Source of the DNA: Hyalella azteca
Lineage: Eukaryota; Arthropoda; Malacostraca; Amphipoda; Hyalellidae
Assembly (NCBI RefSeq): GCF_000764305.2
Contig: NW_025941704.1
Location: 33,348 to 97,347, forward strand
Direction: 5' to 3'
Length of the DNA: 64,000 nt
Positions 54,401-64,000 of the stretch are shown piece after piece. A program made the translations under genes and the position numbers. The notes beneath the pieces are model-generated. The model was not told the origin of the DNA and did not search any database. It worked only from the letters and a program-made list of their open reading frames with translations. How positions within the stretch are numbered: position 1 is the stretch's first letter; the number at the start of each line of letters is the position of its first letter.

Positions 54401-55073
54401 CAGAGCTAATTTCTTATGCAATGGGTTCCTGAGCTAATATACAGCTTCGAAGATATAATAATCTAATATCTTTCACGCATCCCATATTTAACATCATGGA
54501 TATGTATTCTACTGCAGGTCTCTGCGAGTATCCTTTTGTTTTGGTTGGCACTCAGTGTGTTCACGTAATTCTGACCGGGTACTCCTGGTACGGCGCTCGT
54601 ACCCAGTGTGAGCTGGTCGGTGGGGATCTGTTTGTTGTAGACGACTGCGATCAGTACCACAAAGTTACCCTTTACCTCGCTGAACAAGGTAACCGTTTGA
54701 AATGTTCTATATAATCTTTTAAAATAAACAGTGCCTAACAAACCCCAATGATCCTTGCACGGTTAAACATAATTAAGAAAACTCAGACCAAAGCTGTGAA
54801 GTTGAGGTTTAATACGCGAATGAAGTAGACCTGCATAGCTTAGGTCAAAATGGAGTCAATTCATACCATCATTAATTTCTATTTATCCCCACCAGCGGTT
54901 TTATTCAGAATAATATTTCGAAACTTAATTCCTTTTCCTCTATATTCTTTTATCTCTCTTCTGAATAAGGTTACCAATATTATTGGATCGGGGGCTCCGA
55001 TGAGGCCGAGGAGGGGCAATGGCGCTGGGTTGACGGTTCGCCGATGACCATGGGACTGCCTTACTGGGCACAG
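48446..55073 (+). CDS. C-type lectin gene with two tandem CTLDs (five exons seen; both ends incomplete)
   Basis: Exons at 48446-48631, 49330-49445, 52830-52977, 54518-54688 and 54970-55073 join with agreeing phases at every junction. Lectin domain 1: DCPVGYEVVGSKC, then AATYCTQHSGRLPVLKDC; YWLGATNGT and WEWSDG; NCAYITRDGG and DFECTVNYVYPLC, with the disulphide cysteines and the WIG-like core. Lectin domain 2 repeats the exon plan: LCEYPFVLVGTQC, WYGARTQCELVGGDL; YYWIGGSDEAEEGQWRWVDG; its third exon is not certain. CTLD proteins bind carbohydrate or other ligands outside the cell, in arthropods often in immunity. No QPD/EPN triplet is seen, so classic sugar binding is not assured. A signal-peptide exon is not in view; ATG at 48439 is in frame but lies in the acceptor region. 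Confidence 0.85.
48946..49171. mobile_element. Small MITE with CCCAGTTA ends in lectin intron 1
   Basis: CCCAGTTA at 48946 pairs with TAACTGGA at 49164-49171. An inverted pair (CTTCTGATTC / GAATCAGAAG) lies at its right side. About 226 bp, non-coding. Confidence 0.4.
49523..49840. repeat. Direct repeat of about 105 bp split by a CCCAGTTAAAATTT element piece
   Basis: AACTAAGT.ACGACTAGATGCAATA and TATTA.A.TGTT blocks occur at about 49530-49628 and again at 49735-49840. Between them, 49629-49727 starts CCCAGTTAAAATTT and is GC-rich. The layout suggests insertion with duplication, or unequal exchange. Confidence 0.5.
49946..50185 (+). repeat. 240-bp mobile repeat, copy 1
   Basis: Nearly identical to 50738-50977 (for example CTTATGTTGTGTTTGATTCG and TATCCTGCTGATTACCACAT). 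It ends at CTGAT just before the LINE sequence; no target duplication was found for this copy. Confidence 0.6.
50280..52025 (+). pseudogene. CR1-like LINE reverse transcriptase, 5'-truncated, in lectin intron 2
   Basis: RT blocks in order with frameshifts: PVSLTSIVCKVMESVVRD; CTTNLLSTLNEWTRLLDE; AVYLDFAKAFDSVPHERLL; WIRDFLVGRRQRVS; SGVPQGSVLGPI; SVCSMYADNTKIYN (catalytic YADD changed to YADN); DLGVNVDNELKF; ASKRLGLIRRSYEF; NLEFGNVVWSP; KGKSYEERLKIMKLPS; RRLRGDLIEAYKYTHGLYKV. This order and wording is CR1/Rex-like. The 3' end is a short ATTCT repeat (52006-52025), as usual for CR1. A 255-bp insertion splits the RT at 50736-50990. Dead copy, sense to the lectin gene. Confidence 0.8.
50736..50990 (+). 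mobile_element. 255-bp insertion with 6-bp target duplication and a 3' hairpin, copy 2
   Basis: GTGTCT at 50730-50735 is repeated at 50991-50996, and the RT frame of the LINE resumes exactly behind it. The insert ends with a perfect 11-bp stem (ATAACTTACCC 50955-50965 / GGGTAAGTTAT 50978-50988). Clear terminal inverted repeats are absent, so the class is unknown. Confidence 0.65.
53497..53502 (+). promoter_or_regulatory. Intronic AATAAA after lectin exon 3
   Basis: If the donor at 52978 is not used, the frame reads on for 24 codons to a stop at 53049-53051, and this AATAAA could end a transcript encoding a single-CTLD lectin. Supported by position only. Confidence 0.25.
53565..54257. mobile_element. 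hAT-type MITE in lectin intron 3
   Basis: AGTGGTTCCCAAACTTTTTC at the left pairs with CAACTTTGGGAACCACT at the right, typical of hAT ends. Flanking octamers TTCTACAT and TTATGCAT agree at six of eight positions, a decayed 8-bp target duplication. The interior is C-rich and non-coding. Confidence 0.65.
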
Positions 55074-55714
55074 GTAAGAGTGCTGACTCATAAATATTTA
55101 AAAGAAGTGTACGAACAAAACTAAAAACAACCAGGTCAGAAATGTGCAGTCATATAAGATTTTGAAACAATGGAAATTAAAACGTCATCTATCAAAGCTG
55201 GATGCCGGTCATGTAATCATTACAGGATAGTAGCACTGTCAAGTAGTTTTCCTAGTGTGATTCTGGGCAATAAATTCACCTCTCAGCTGCAAATGCAAAT
55301 GAAATAAGTCATAATGAATCATATGGAGATGAAATATGCGAATCATATATATGCATATATTATGCAAATGGTCATATACAAATGAAAAAGTACATATTGC
55401 GTTCCAGAATTAACTACGAAGATAATTCACGTATAAATTTATTATCAAATAATACTCTCCCCGACTGTAGATATCTGAAATCAATTGACTATAGAAGCAT
55501 GTTTTTTACTGTGAATCGTACTGTGAAGTACTCAAAATAAGATCAGTGAGGTAAATTGAAGTAACTGCTCTTTATTTAAAATTCATAAGCAATGTGTATA
55601 ACGACTTGATCGCAAACTCATGACAAAACTAAATTTTGAATAACTCAGTTAGAAATGTATTAAAAAATACGGTATATAAAAAATGAAAACCTGGGATGGA
55701 ATAAATGCATTTTA

Positions 55715-55912
55715 CATCTAGAGGAGTGCTGTTCATGCCCCATCTAGAGGAGTGCTGTTCATGCCGCATCTAGAGGAATGCTGTTCATGCCCCATCTAGA
55801 GGAGTGCTGTTCATGCCCCATCTAGAGGAGTGCTGTTCATGCCCCATCTAGAGGCGTGCTGTTCATGTTCCATCTAGAGGAGTGCTGTTCATGCCCCATC
55901 TAGAGGAGTGCA
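55715..55912. repeat. 26-bp satellite, eight units
   Basis: CATCTAGAGGAGTGCTGTTC repeats with a 26-bp period from 55715. The same satellite, inverted, fills 63892-64000 and runs off the window. Confidence 0.9.
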
Positions 55913-57240
55913 GCGTTTGCTCATCATGAGTGTATATAATGTTCTATTTATGGGATCCTTTTAAATGTCCAAACAAGATGGTCATGAATTCTGTCGTTTC
56001 CAGACCAGTGTTCTTATTGTCCTCGCTAGGAGAATACCATCAATGGCCCATCTGCAGGGTGTTTATATTACACCCGTCTTTTCCACATGGGATAGGAGGG
56101 CTAGAGACAGATAATCTTCGAAATTTGTGAATCATTTTCCTAATTCGCAAAGTTCACTAATTATTATTGATGAGGATCTTTCAAACCCACTTTTAAGCGA
56201 GACACGACGGTTATGTAGAACAGCGACCGCGGGGACGCGCGGCTACAGCTGCGATACGGCCACTGGGAATACGGGTGCAAGCGGCCGCGTGAGGTACGGT
56301 CGTTGCGAGAGTCGTACCATTCTACGGGAGCGTTCTACGGTTCAACGTTTTATAGTAAAAGTAGAAGATTTTAGTGGTGGTAACTGATAGATTCTCAATT
56401 TTGATTGAGTTCGGACTTTCTTTTTCATGTACTTGAGATTTTTGCCGAGGTTTGATGTGAAAGTAACTTTCCCAATTTAATATGAAATGTACCAGTTCTT
56501 CATTGCAACCCTCTGTAAGATTTTTGTCGTAAACCTATTTCATAATAAAGCTGACATACGCGTCATTTAAATTAAGCCACTACGGAAACGAAACCAATCT
56601 GGCAGAACTAAAGCAATTGACGATGTAGCGATAAAACCATAATGTATGGTCAACATCGATAAAGTAAATTTCCATTTACGTTAAGGAAAACTAATTCCAT
56701 TTTTCATTTCCTATTTAGAGAGTGACATGAGCCTTTGTCCGATTTTAACTCTCCTTGGAGGAAGTATTTCGACATTTAAAAGCTGAAAAATTCCATCATA
56801 ATTCACCACATCTCTAAATAAAATTTTTTGGAGTCTAGCTCCATCGTCAATTCGAAATTTCTAGAATAAAGATACTATCAGTTGTTGGTACAATTGAAAT
56901 AAAAAAAAGCTAAAAATTAAATTTACAGATAAAAGGCAATGAAAACAACATGAAAAACCTGTCCATTCAGAATTTCAAGTTAACAAAAGCTTAAGGGTGC
57001 ATTTAATAAACTAGACCTCTTTATGAAAATATACAAGGATTCCAAAAAAACGTATTCGGAAGCATCTGAGGTGGAAACTAAAATCGTAGTCACTATAGAA
57101 TACTAATACGTCACACCTACGATGGGCGTGACTACCGCGTGAGTGCAGACTGCGCACAGCTGAATGAAGAGGACGCGCTGTTAAATGGCCAGTTCTACAA
57201 CTGTCTAAAACGATGCAACCCAGGTGCATGTGACGTGACC
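55913..57240 (-). mobile_element. Left inverted arm: Penelope-like 3' end (minus strand)
   Basis: Inverted copy of about 62750-63892 with gaps. On the minus strand it has SCRTGHLTARPLHSAVRSLHSR (57215-57140), the Penelope GIY-YIG region after the catalytic motif. It continues through a hammerhead-like block at 56850-56825 whose core is mutated (TTGACGA..CTCCAAAA), then AATGGGCC-type sequence, to the satellite. A 400-bp GC-rich island at 56190-56590 is absent from the right arm. Confidence 0.6.
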
Positions 57241-57399
57241 ATATGCAGCAGCGTAGCAGACTTCTGCCGGTCGCGCCTTAGTCTTCACTTGTGTTGTTGA
57301 AGTCGGCCTAGCCGGTCACGGTTCCGGTCGCTTCCTTAGATTTAGAGGCCTTGGTTTAAGTGAATATATTTGAAATTTAGTGTGGAATTTAGTGTGAAT

Positions 57400-58020
57400 G
57401 TGACAAACTAATCTTGAATCCCCGAATAGCCAAATTAATCGCGTCACCTCATAAGTTCGAATGGTCTAATTGTCACGTCTACCAATGACCGGAAATTAAA
57501 TGCAACTTCCCTATTGGCCTAATCAGCAAAGCTTGGACGGAGCGGATAGTTACTCAAACCAACTTTCTTAAATTAATTTATTAAAGATAAACGGCAAATT
57601 GAAACTAAACAAATCAAACAGGTGAGGCATATAAATTTAACGAACTAATAAATTAAACGCGGAGGAAGCTAAGGTGCGAGGAGAGCAAAATGTGAGGAGA
57701 GAGCTTACGCATGGAGATCTGAGAAAATGCACGATCCTACAACAGAAAACAGAAAGTAAATATCTACGCATGACAAGTCGTATATACACAAAAATCACGA
57801 TATTCCATCAAGTATTCCAATCTAAATTTCACCACCAAAACACGCAACTCACCCTGGCGTCTGAGTCAAAATCCTATAAGAGAGGAACCAGGACGCAAGT
57901 CGGGATCGGCATTGTATCTGACGGCTATAATCAATTCAACACCGACGTCAGAGTCGGTCCCACTTAAACTTCGTAGTCTGACATACAGTAGTGGGAAATT
58001 TGCAGCAACACTTCATTACA
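57400..58020 (-). mobile_element. Probable 3' LTR of gypsy element D
   Basis: On the minus strand TGTAATGAAGTG starts directly after the polypurine tract TTGAGGGGGAGTTT (58034-58021). The far end is not defined, because no second LTR copy is in the window. Confidence 0.45.
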
Positions 58021-58224
58021 AAACTCCCCCTCAACATAGAAATTTCCTACTAATATCGTGAAAGAAACCGAACAAACTACATATGAAATACTATCGACAG
58101 TACATAGGTCTATAGCTACACAAACTCATTAACCTATCAACAGACAAGAATCCTTACAAACTACGGTTATCAAACAAACAATTAACTAAACACTTCTACT
58201 CCTTAGAAATTACCCAACGGGGTA

Positions 58225-60290
58225 TCATGACAACATGTCAGCAAGGTAATTGTCTTTACCTTTAACATATTTAATACTAAAGGTATACTGTTGCAGCTCG
58301 AGAGCCCAACGCATAAGTCGTGAATTGCTATTCTTATTCTGTTGCAGCCACTGTAAAGGTGCATGATCCGTCTCTACTGCAAACTTACTACCATCCAAAT
58401 AATCAGAAAACTTAGCAATGGCCCAACGAATGGCTTGACATTCCTTTTCTACCATAGAATAATTCAGCTCGGCACTGTTCAACTTGCGACTTACAAACGA
58501 AATCGGCTTTGGATCACTCTGAATGTTCTGGTACAAGACCGCACCTATACCACTGTCACATGCATCCGTTTGTAACACAAAGGGATAGTCTGATTTTGGT
58601 ATCGTTAACGCAGCGTCGCCTGATACTAATTTTACAGCAAGTCTAAAATTGTTTAGCCTATCCTCGGTCCATACAAGCTTATCTGGAAACGGTTTACGCA
58701 ACATGCTAATCAACGGGGCTATGACATTCGATACATTTGGTATGAAGCGACGGTAAAAATTAAGCAACCCTAGAAATGATCGAAGGGATTTCTTATCCTG
58801 AGGCAAAGGAAAATTTATGATCGCAGCTACCTTCTCTGGATCGGGTCTCGTTTCTCCCACTATTGTACCCAAATGAACATTTCTTCTTATTGAGCGTTAC
58901 ACCTGCCGCGGCTAATTTTCCTAAGACAACATCTAAATGGTGAACATGATCATGAACATTATCGCTAAACACGATTACATCGTCAACAAAATTAGTTACG
59001 AAATTTTCGCATTCGTGCAACAATTCGTTCATGATGCGGGAACACAAAGAAGTAGCGGGTCGTATACCCATCGGAAGAGAAGTAAATCCAAACTGGCCAA
59101 ATTCGGTGACAAAGGAAGTGAACTTACGGGAATTTTTGGTTAACGGTTTCTGCCAATAAGCTTTAGTTAGATCTTTTTGACATTACTTTGGCTTCACTTA
59201 ATTTCTGGATTGACAAGTCTATTGTTGGCATTGGGAAATTATCGTTACACACATGAGGATTAATCTTACGATAGTCTACGGTAAGTCGGATGTTAGAGTC
59301 GGGCTGTTTCAAAATTACAAGAGGCGACGCCCATTCACTACTGGACTTCGTAATGACCCCACTCTTCAACAACGAATCTAACTCATGCTTAACTTTATCT
59401 CTCAAATTAAATAGAATTTTATATGGATGACTAGCAATAGGTTTAGCATTAGAATTAACAGAAATTTCATATTTCATAGATTCGATTTTACCGGGAATAT
59501 CGCTGAACACACCCGAATTAATGGCAAGACATTCTCGGATAGAAAGTTTCTGCGACTCTGCTAACTGAGCATATACATTGAAATTAGAGTCAGTGTCAGA
59601 CTTTAGCAAACTACAAATATGTGGCAACTTCGTTGGCGAATTCTCTTTTTTTTTCGCTGAGCTCTCGTTTGCACAGCACACGCTTGCTCACCAACAACTT
59701 CCTCAGTTGTAACCCACAACGTCGTCTTAGCTCCACAAGCACAGGTGGCACCTGGTATGTTGCCCAGCAACACATCAAACGGTAGATCAGGTAGACAACG
59801 AGCCTCCACTCTACCGGTGAAATGTGAACAACGAAGATCCACCATCGTCTTTGGTGCAAGGACTGAATGATCATCAGCATAAGTAAGCTTCACAGTCTTG
59901 CTTGAAATGCTGCTTTCGGGAACAAGAGAACGCCTGACGACAACAGCAGTAGCTCCTGTGTCGCGCAGAACCTTGACGCTCATGCCATTACAAGTTCCAT
60001 TAGAAATAGGGAGGTAACTATTATAGTCAGGATTGGACAAAGATGCATTCACATTAAAAGTATCATCCTTTCTGCTTAGTTTCACATCTCCAGATTTCTC
60101 GTCAGGTTTAGACTTGCGTTTCTCTGGGCAAAATCTAGAAAAATGACCAATTGACCCACAATAAAAGCAATTCTTTTCGTTAGTGTCATTTGACGCCGCA
60201 CCATGCATCGCACTATGAATCGAAGGCACGTCATTCGGCGATCCACCTGACGCCGAATGGAATATTAAATGGAATATTAGTAAAATTTAA
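58225..60290 (-). pseudogene. pol: Gypsy element D: Gag zinc knuckle, protease, RT and RNase H; integrase missing
   Basis: Minus-strand order: CFYCGSIGHFSRFCP, a CCHC zinc knuckle (CX2CX4HX4C); protease with VLRDTGATAVVV (DTG); RT with KSGVITKSSSEWASPLVILK, RLTVDYRKINPHV and, after a frameshift, FVDDVIVFSDN (catalytic DD); connection SFLGLLNFYRRFIPN; RNase H FVLQTDACDSGIGAVLY, VEKECQAIRWA and VETDHAPLQW, then NYLADMLS and a stop at 58225. Frameshifts lie near 59640, 59170 and 58870. Only 200 bp separate RNase H from the polypurine tract, so integrase is deleted. The CCHC knuckle and protein sequence show it is not close to elements A-C. Confidence 0.8.
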
Positions 60291-61094
60291 ACTAGAGTTA
60301 ATTTGCATACAAATAGTTCTTTGATGGGAGCTGCACGTTACGATTTGATCATGGGTCTGGTCGTGACAGTTCATGTGGTCTCCTTTCATTTACAGCCAAA
60401 CAGATAGCAACCTGTTCACGAATGTTTGATAAATCATGAATATCCCTGTTGAAGTTTAACCATACGCCTTCGAGTATTGGACTTGGCATCACATTGTCCG
60501 ACGTCTGTCATCCGACGTTTTGTCATCCGACGTGTGCCATCCTGCCATCCGACGTGTGCCGTCCTGCCATCCGACGTCTGTCGTACGACCTCTGGAGTCT
60601 GCTAGTAGCGTGGGACCTGCCCTGGGACTAGCGTGCACCCTTGACAGTGAAGGTGAGCCATATGAGTTGTCGCAGTTCTTCGCTCATGATCGGGGCGTAT
60701 ACGTGTTGCTGTCCTGAGTAATCCTAAAAGAACCTTACATCCGCTAAAACCTATAACTGATAACGTATAACTATAACTAATAACGTATAATTATAACTGC
60801 TAACTTATAACTGATGACTTATAACTTTAACTATTACCTTATAACTATTACCTTATAACTATAACGCTAACTGTATCTAACTTATAACTGAATTTGAATT
60901 CCTCTTGCGCACCCACAGCTTCACGATCGTCAGTGGCTGGGAGCGTTCGCTGTGAGAAGTTCCTATCAACCGGAGCCTGAGCTATAGGTTTCGCCTACTT
61001 CTTTGTGCCAGTTACCTATTTCAATAAATATATTGAACTTGTTATATAGTCACTATGTATTTTTTCCATCCTTCGTTTTTGTTATCAACTAGTC
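60291..61094. repeat. Short tandem repeats in sequence upstream of element D
   Basis: CATCCGACGT/CATCCGACGTGTGCC recurs five times at about 60495-60585, and a TATAACT-(A/G)-based repeat fills about 60756-60895. No gene was found; this may be leader sequence of element D. Confidence 0.55.
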
Positions 61095-62760
61095 CCTGTA
61101 TGCTCCGCTTTCCTGGAATAAAGATTACGTGCTACTTACACGTAAAGACAAAGGCAAGAATATTTACTGTTTAATCAAGGATTTAGATGATTGCTTGTTC
61201 AAAATGGTACATAGCTGAAGTAGCTACATCAGATAAGATTAATGAGTTCTAAACCCTAATTACATCACTTTTGTTTCACTGGCGCAGACTTGCATACAAT
61301 CTGGTAATGTTTTCGTAATCTGACTGTATTACAAAGACTGATGTTTGAGACGGGAATGATAATTAATCAGAAGTTTAATAACATGGATACTGTGGCTTGA
61401 CTCTAAACAGTGTTGAGAGAGCGCTCGAGTTTGCCAGAACTTGCAAGTTTCATCGTCAAATGAAAATTTCAATTCGATTCAACAATAAATTAATTGTGGA
61501 AAAATCAATAAATCGGATTTTAATATGTGTAGCTCAGACATTTAATACTCGTGCAACCAGTTAAGTTAACCACCTAACAACTTAACAGTCGTTAAGTCTT
61601 GTTAACTTAACAACTGCAAACTCCTATGAAATATACAGGGTGCGGCGCGGGAACTTACTTATTTGAATTGCGCGCCACGTGGCGGCCATTAGTCCTAGGA
61701 AGGTGGCGCCATGCGCAATATGGTGCGCGGGCTATGNAAATCGGCATGAAGGAAAAGCAAAATATTTCGGGTGAAAATCAATTGTGATGCAAGATTTCGC
61801 AGGTTTTTATGTTGTTGCTAATAGCTATTTTTTACAGTGAATTTATTTCTAATTACTGTAGCAAAATTGATAAACTTAGCCTGTCACCTGTAACACTTAC
61901 CGTGCTCTGGTCTATATGGATTAGTGTATACGCGGTGTGTCCTGTCATATACTGATGCTAAGTTCTCTTACGATTGTCGTGTATGCAGCTGATTGAAAAA
62001 TTAAATTCTAATTCTGAGGTTTATTCGGGAGCAATAAAACCTTCAGTTTCATCAGTCACCGAGGCGGCATCCATGCGGGCCAGCACCACGGTGGATGTCG
62101 CATCCGCAATCAAAATTTTCCAGCAAATTTCTCAATGACAGGCAGAGAGCCAGCTGCTTCACAAACACAGTGTTGACATTAACATGTCAAACAGCATCTG
62201 TCAACCGCTTCACGTTCTTCGAACACAATGCAAACTATGGACATGTACGTTATATATTTCATTGGAGTATACAGTTGCTAAGTTAATAAGACTTAGGTTG
62301 CACGAGTTTTAAATGTCTGAGCTACACATTTTCAAATCCGATTTATTGATTATTATACAATTAATTTATTGTTAAATAAATTTGAAATTTTCATTTGACG
62401 ATGAAACTATCAAGTTCTGACAAACTCGAGCACTCTCTCAACACTGTTTAGAGCCATACCACAGTATCCGCGCTACTAAACTTCTGATCAATTGTCATTC
62501 CCGTCACAAACATCAGTCGTTGCAATACAGTCATATAACAAAAACATTACTAGACTGTATCCAAGTCTACTCCAGTGAAACAGGAATGATGTAATTAGGG
62601 TTTAGAACTCATTAATCTTATTTAATGTAATTACTTCAGCTATTTACCACTTTGATCAAGCAATCATCCAAATCCTTAATTGGACGGTAAATATTCTTGT
62701 CTTTGTCTTAACGTGCAGGTGGCACGCAATATTCATTCCAGGAAAGCGGAACATAAAGGA
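61095..62760. repeat. Large inverted repeat, arms of about 460 bp
   Basis: 61095-61560 and 62310-62760 are inverted copies (for example TTAATGAGTTCTAAACCCTAATTACATCA, quoted in part, and ACTGATGTTTG.GACGGGAATGA). The 750-bp centre has an N at 61736 and no gene. The right arm runs straight into the plus-strand Penelope arm, so the inverted unit may be Penelope 5' sequence in head-to-head order. Confidence 0.6.
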
Positions 62761-63891
62761 AGTAGTTGTAGAACTAGCCATTTAGCAGCGTGTCCTCCTC
62801 ATTCAGCAGTGCGCAGTGCACACTCACGCGATATAGTCACGCCCATCGTACGTGTGACGTGCCAATATCCAATAGTGACTAAGTTTTCATGTTGTTTTCA
62901 TTGCCTTTTATCTGTATATTTAATTTTTAGCTTGTTTTTTATCAATTGTACTGGCAACTGATCTTTTTTTCTGAAATTTCTAATTGACGATGGAGCTGGA
63001 CTCCAAAACATTTTATTTAAGAGTAAATTATGGTGTAATTTTCTTTGTTTTTGAATGTCGAAATACTTCCGCCAAGGAGAGTCAAAATCGGACAAAGGCT
63101 CATGTCACTCTCTAAATAGGAAATGAAAAATGGAATGAGTTTTCCGTAACGTTTATGTCTCGTGATCTTCTATTACCATCTGTCTGGTGATCTTCCATTA
63201 CCACCTAGGTTATCATACGTCACCAGCTTAGCTTGTTCTGTACCCACATGGTAGAGTCACGCTCAGTGACGTCATCCCTGTTAATGACTATGTATAGCCC
63301 GAGCAGTGTACCGCTCGTCAGTTGTAGCGGTACTGCCTAGACGTCATCATGCTAGTCCGCTCCTCCGGCACATACTTGTGCTGTACCTATCAATTCCCGT
63401 CCTTCCGTGCTCACCGAGACAGTCAATTATTATAATAGTTCTAGCGTTATTCGTGTTTCACTTGTCCTGCCTTAGTCCTACTTGGAACAATAAAGTACCC
63501 TGACTCTCAGTTACAAATCCATCCGGTGGTCACAGAACCGACCAACTGACATTATTTCTAATTTTTGTGCAAGAATTTCGCGAAAAAATTTTCTTTGCAT
63601 TCCATAACGTGACATAATCGTATGGCTTCTATCTTAAAAGTGGGTTTGAGATATCCTCATCAATAATAATTAGTTAAATTTGCGAATTATGAAAATGATT
63701 CACAAATCTCTAATATTACCTATCTCAAGACCTCCTTTCCTTTGATGGAAAAGACAGGTATTATATAAACACTCTGCAGATGGGCCATTCTATAGAGAGG
63801 ACAATAAAACGCTGGTCTGGAAACGACAGAAATTATGACCATCTTGATTGGACATTTAAAAGAATCCCATAAATAGAACATAAAAAACACT
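62740..63891 (+). mobile_element. Right inverted arm: Penelope-like 3' end (plus strand)
   Basis: EHKGSSCRTSH and PPHSAVRSAHSR (about 62745-62830) match the Penelope endonuclease C-terminus. A decayed hammerhead-like block (TTGACGA at 62984, GGAG/CTCC, AAAA) follows. 63130-63600 is unlike the left arm; 63620-63891 matches 55920-56190 inverted, up to the satellite. Confidence 0.6.
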
Positions 63892-64000
63892 CAAGATGGG
63901 GCAAACGCTGCACTCCTCTAGATGGGGCATGAACAGCAGTCCTCTAGATGGGGCATGAACAGCACTCCTCTAGATGGGGCATGAACAGCACTCCTCTAGA

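Noticed and set aside
55715..55912. Regular 26-bp repeats, CRISPR-like at first glance
   Set aside because: Units abut without spacers and the setting is a eukaryotic transposon; this is a satellite.
56127..56387. 86-codon ORF across the GC-rich island
   Set aside because: Unrelated to the possible lectin frame in the same island and without supporting signals.
62984..63008. Hammerhead ribozyme core in the right Penelope arm, and its partner at 56825-56850
   Set aside because: CTGANGA is TTGACGA and GAAA is AAAA, so essential core bases are lost; recorded only as relics.

Overview
This is a eukaryotic, animal-type nuclear window, most likely from an arthropod and possibly a crustacean. The evidence is spliced genes with GT/AG introns, a C-type lectin gene of the kind expanded in arthropods, gypsy retroelements carrying an insect-errantivirus-like (baculovirus F-type) envelope gene, Penelope-like elements, and core promoters with a TATA box about 30 nt before a TCAGTC initiator. 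The species cannot be named from sequence alone. There is no bacterial operon, CRISPR array or rRNA.

Layout. 1-8.4 kb is mostly host sequence: the 3' end of a plus-strand gene (1-833) and a minus-strand gene built of small exons (3.6-7.4 kb) that I assembled from splice sites and reading phase. A 1.1-kb piggyBac-like non-autonomous element with TTAA target duplication sits inside that gene. 8.4-13.6 kb holds decayed LINE pieces (8.4 kb minus; 11.95-13.57 kb plus), a dispersed repeat family ('family A') and a hAT-type terminus. 13.9-32.6 kb is a nest of broken copies of one gypsy family ('A': env copies at 14.9, 17.2, 23.9 and 29.2 kb; LTRs at 13.96, 20.17, 23.05 and 32.19 kb), interleaved with a protease piece, two copies of a MULE/SWIM transposase, a Penelope GIY-YIG endonuclease with a hammerhead-like core, a DDE transposase remnant and a PIF/Harbinger element carrying transposase and MADF pieces. 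33.1-40.05 kb is a related gypsy element ('B') in order promoter, PBS, gag, pol, env, PPT, LTR, with internal deletions. 41.56-44.2 kb is a second pol copy ('C') with a long open frame that has lost the RT catalytic palm. 44.2-48.1 kb holds DNA transposons with inverted ends. 48.45-55.07 kb is a host C-type lectin gene with two tandem lectin domains; its introns contain a CR1-like LINE, a hAT MITE and smaller insertions. 55.7-64 kb is bounded by inverted Penelope arms capped by a 26-bp satellite, enclosing a third, unrelated gypsy element ('D', minus strand) and a second inverted repeat.

How it fits together: the only genes likely to act for the host are the plus-strand gene at the left edge, the minus-strand SUMO-motif-rich gene and the lectin gene. 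Everything else is a layered transposon graveyard. The gypsy copies have complementary deletions, and env appears to be made from a spliced RNA because each env frame opens straight after a TTTCAG acceptor with no ATG of its own ahead of the signal peptide. One stretch (16.87-17.19 kb) is an assembly artefact: a perfect 38-bp Nextera mate-pair junction adapter, a 26-bp satellite, a 103-N gap and a 21-G run.
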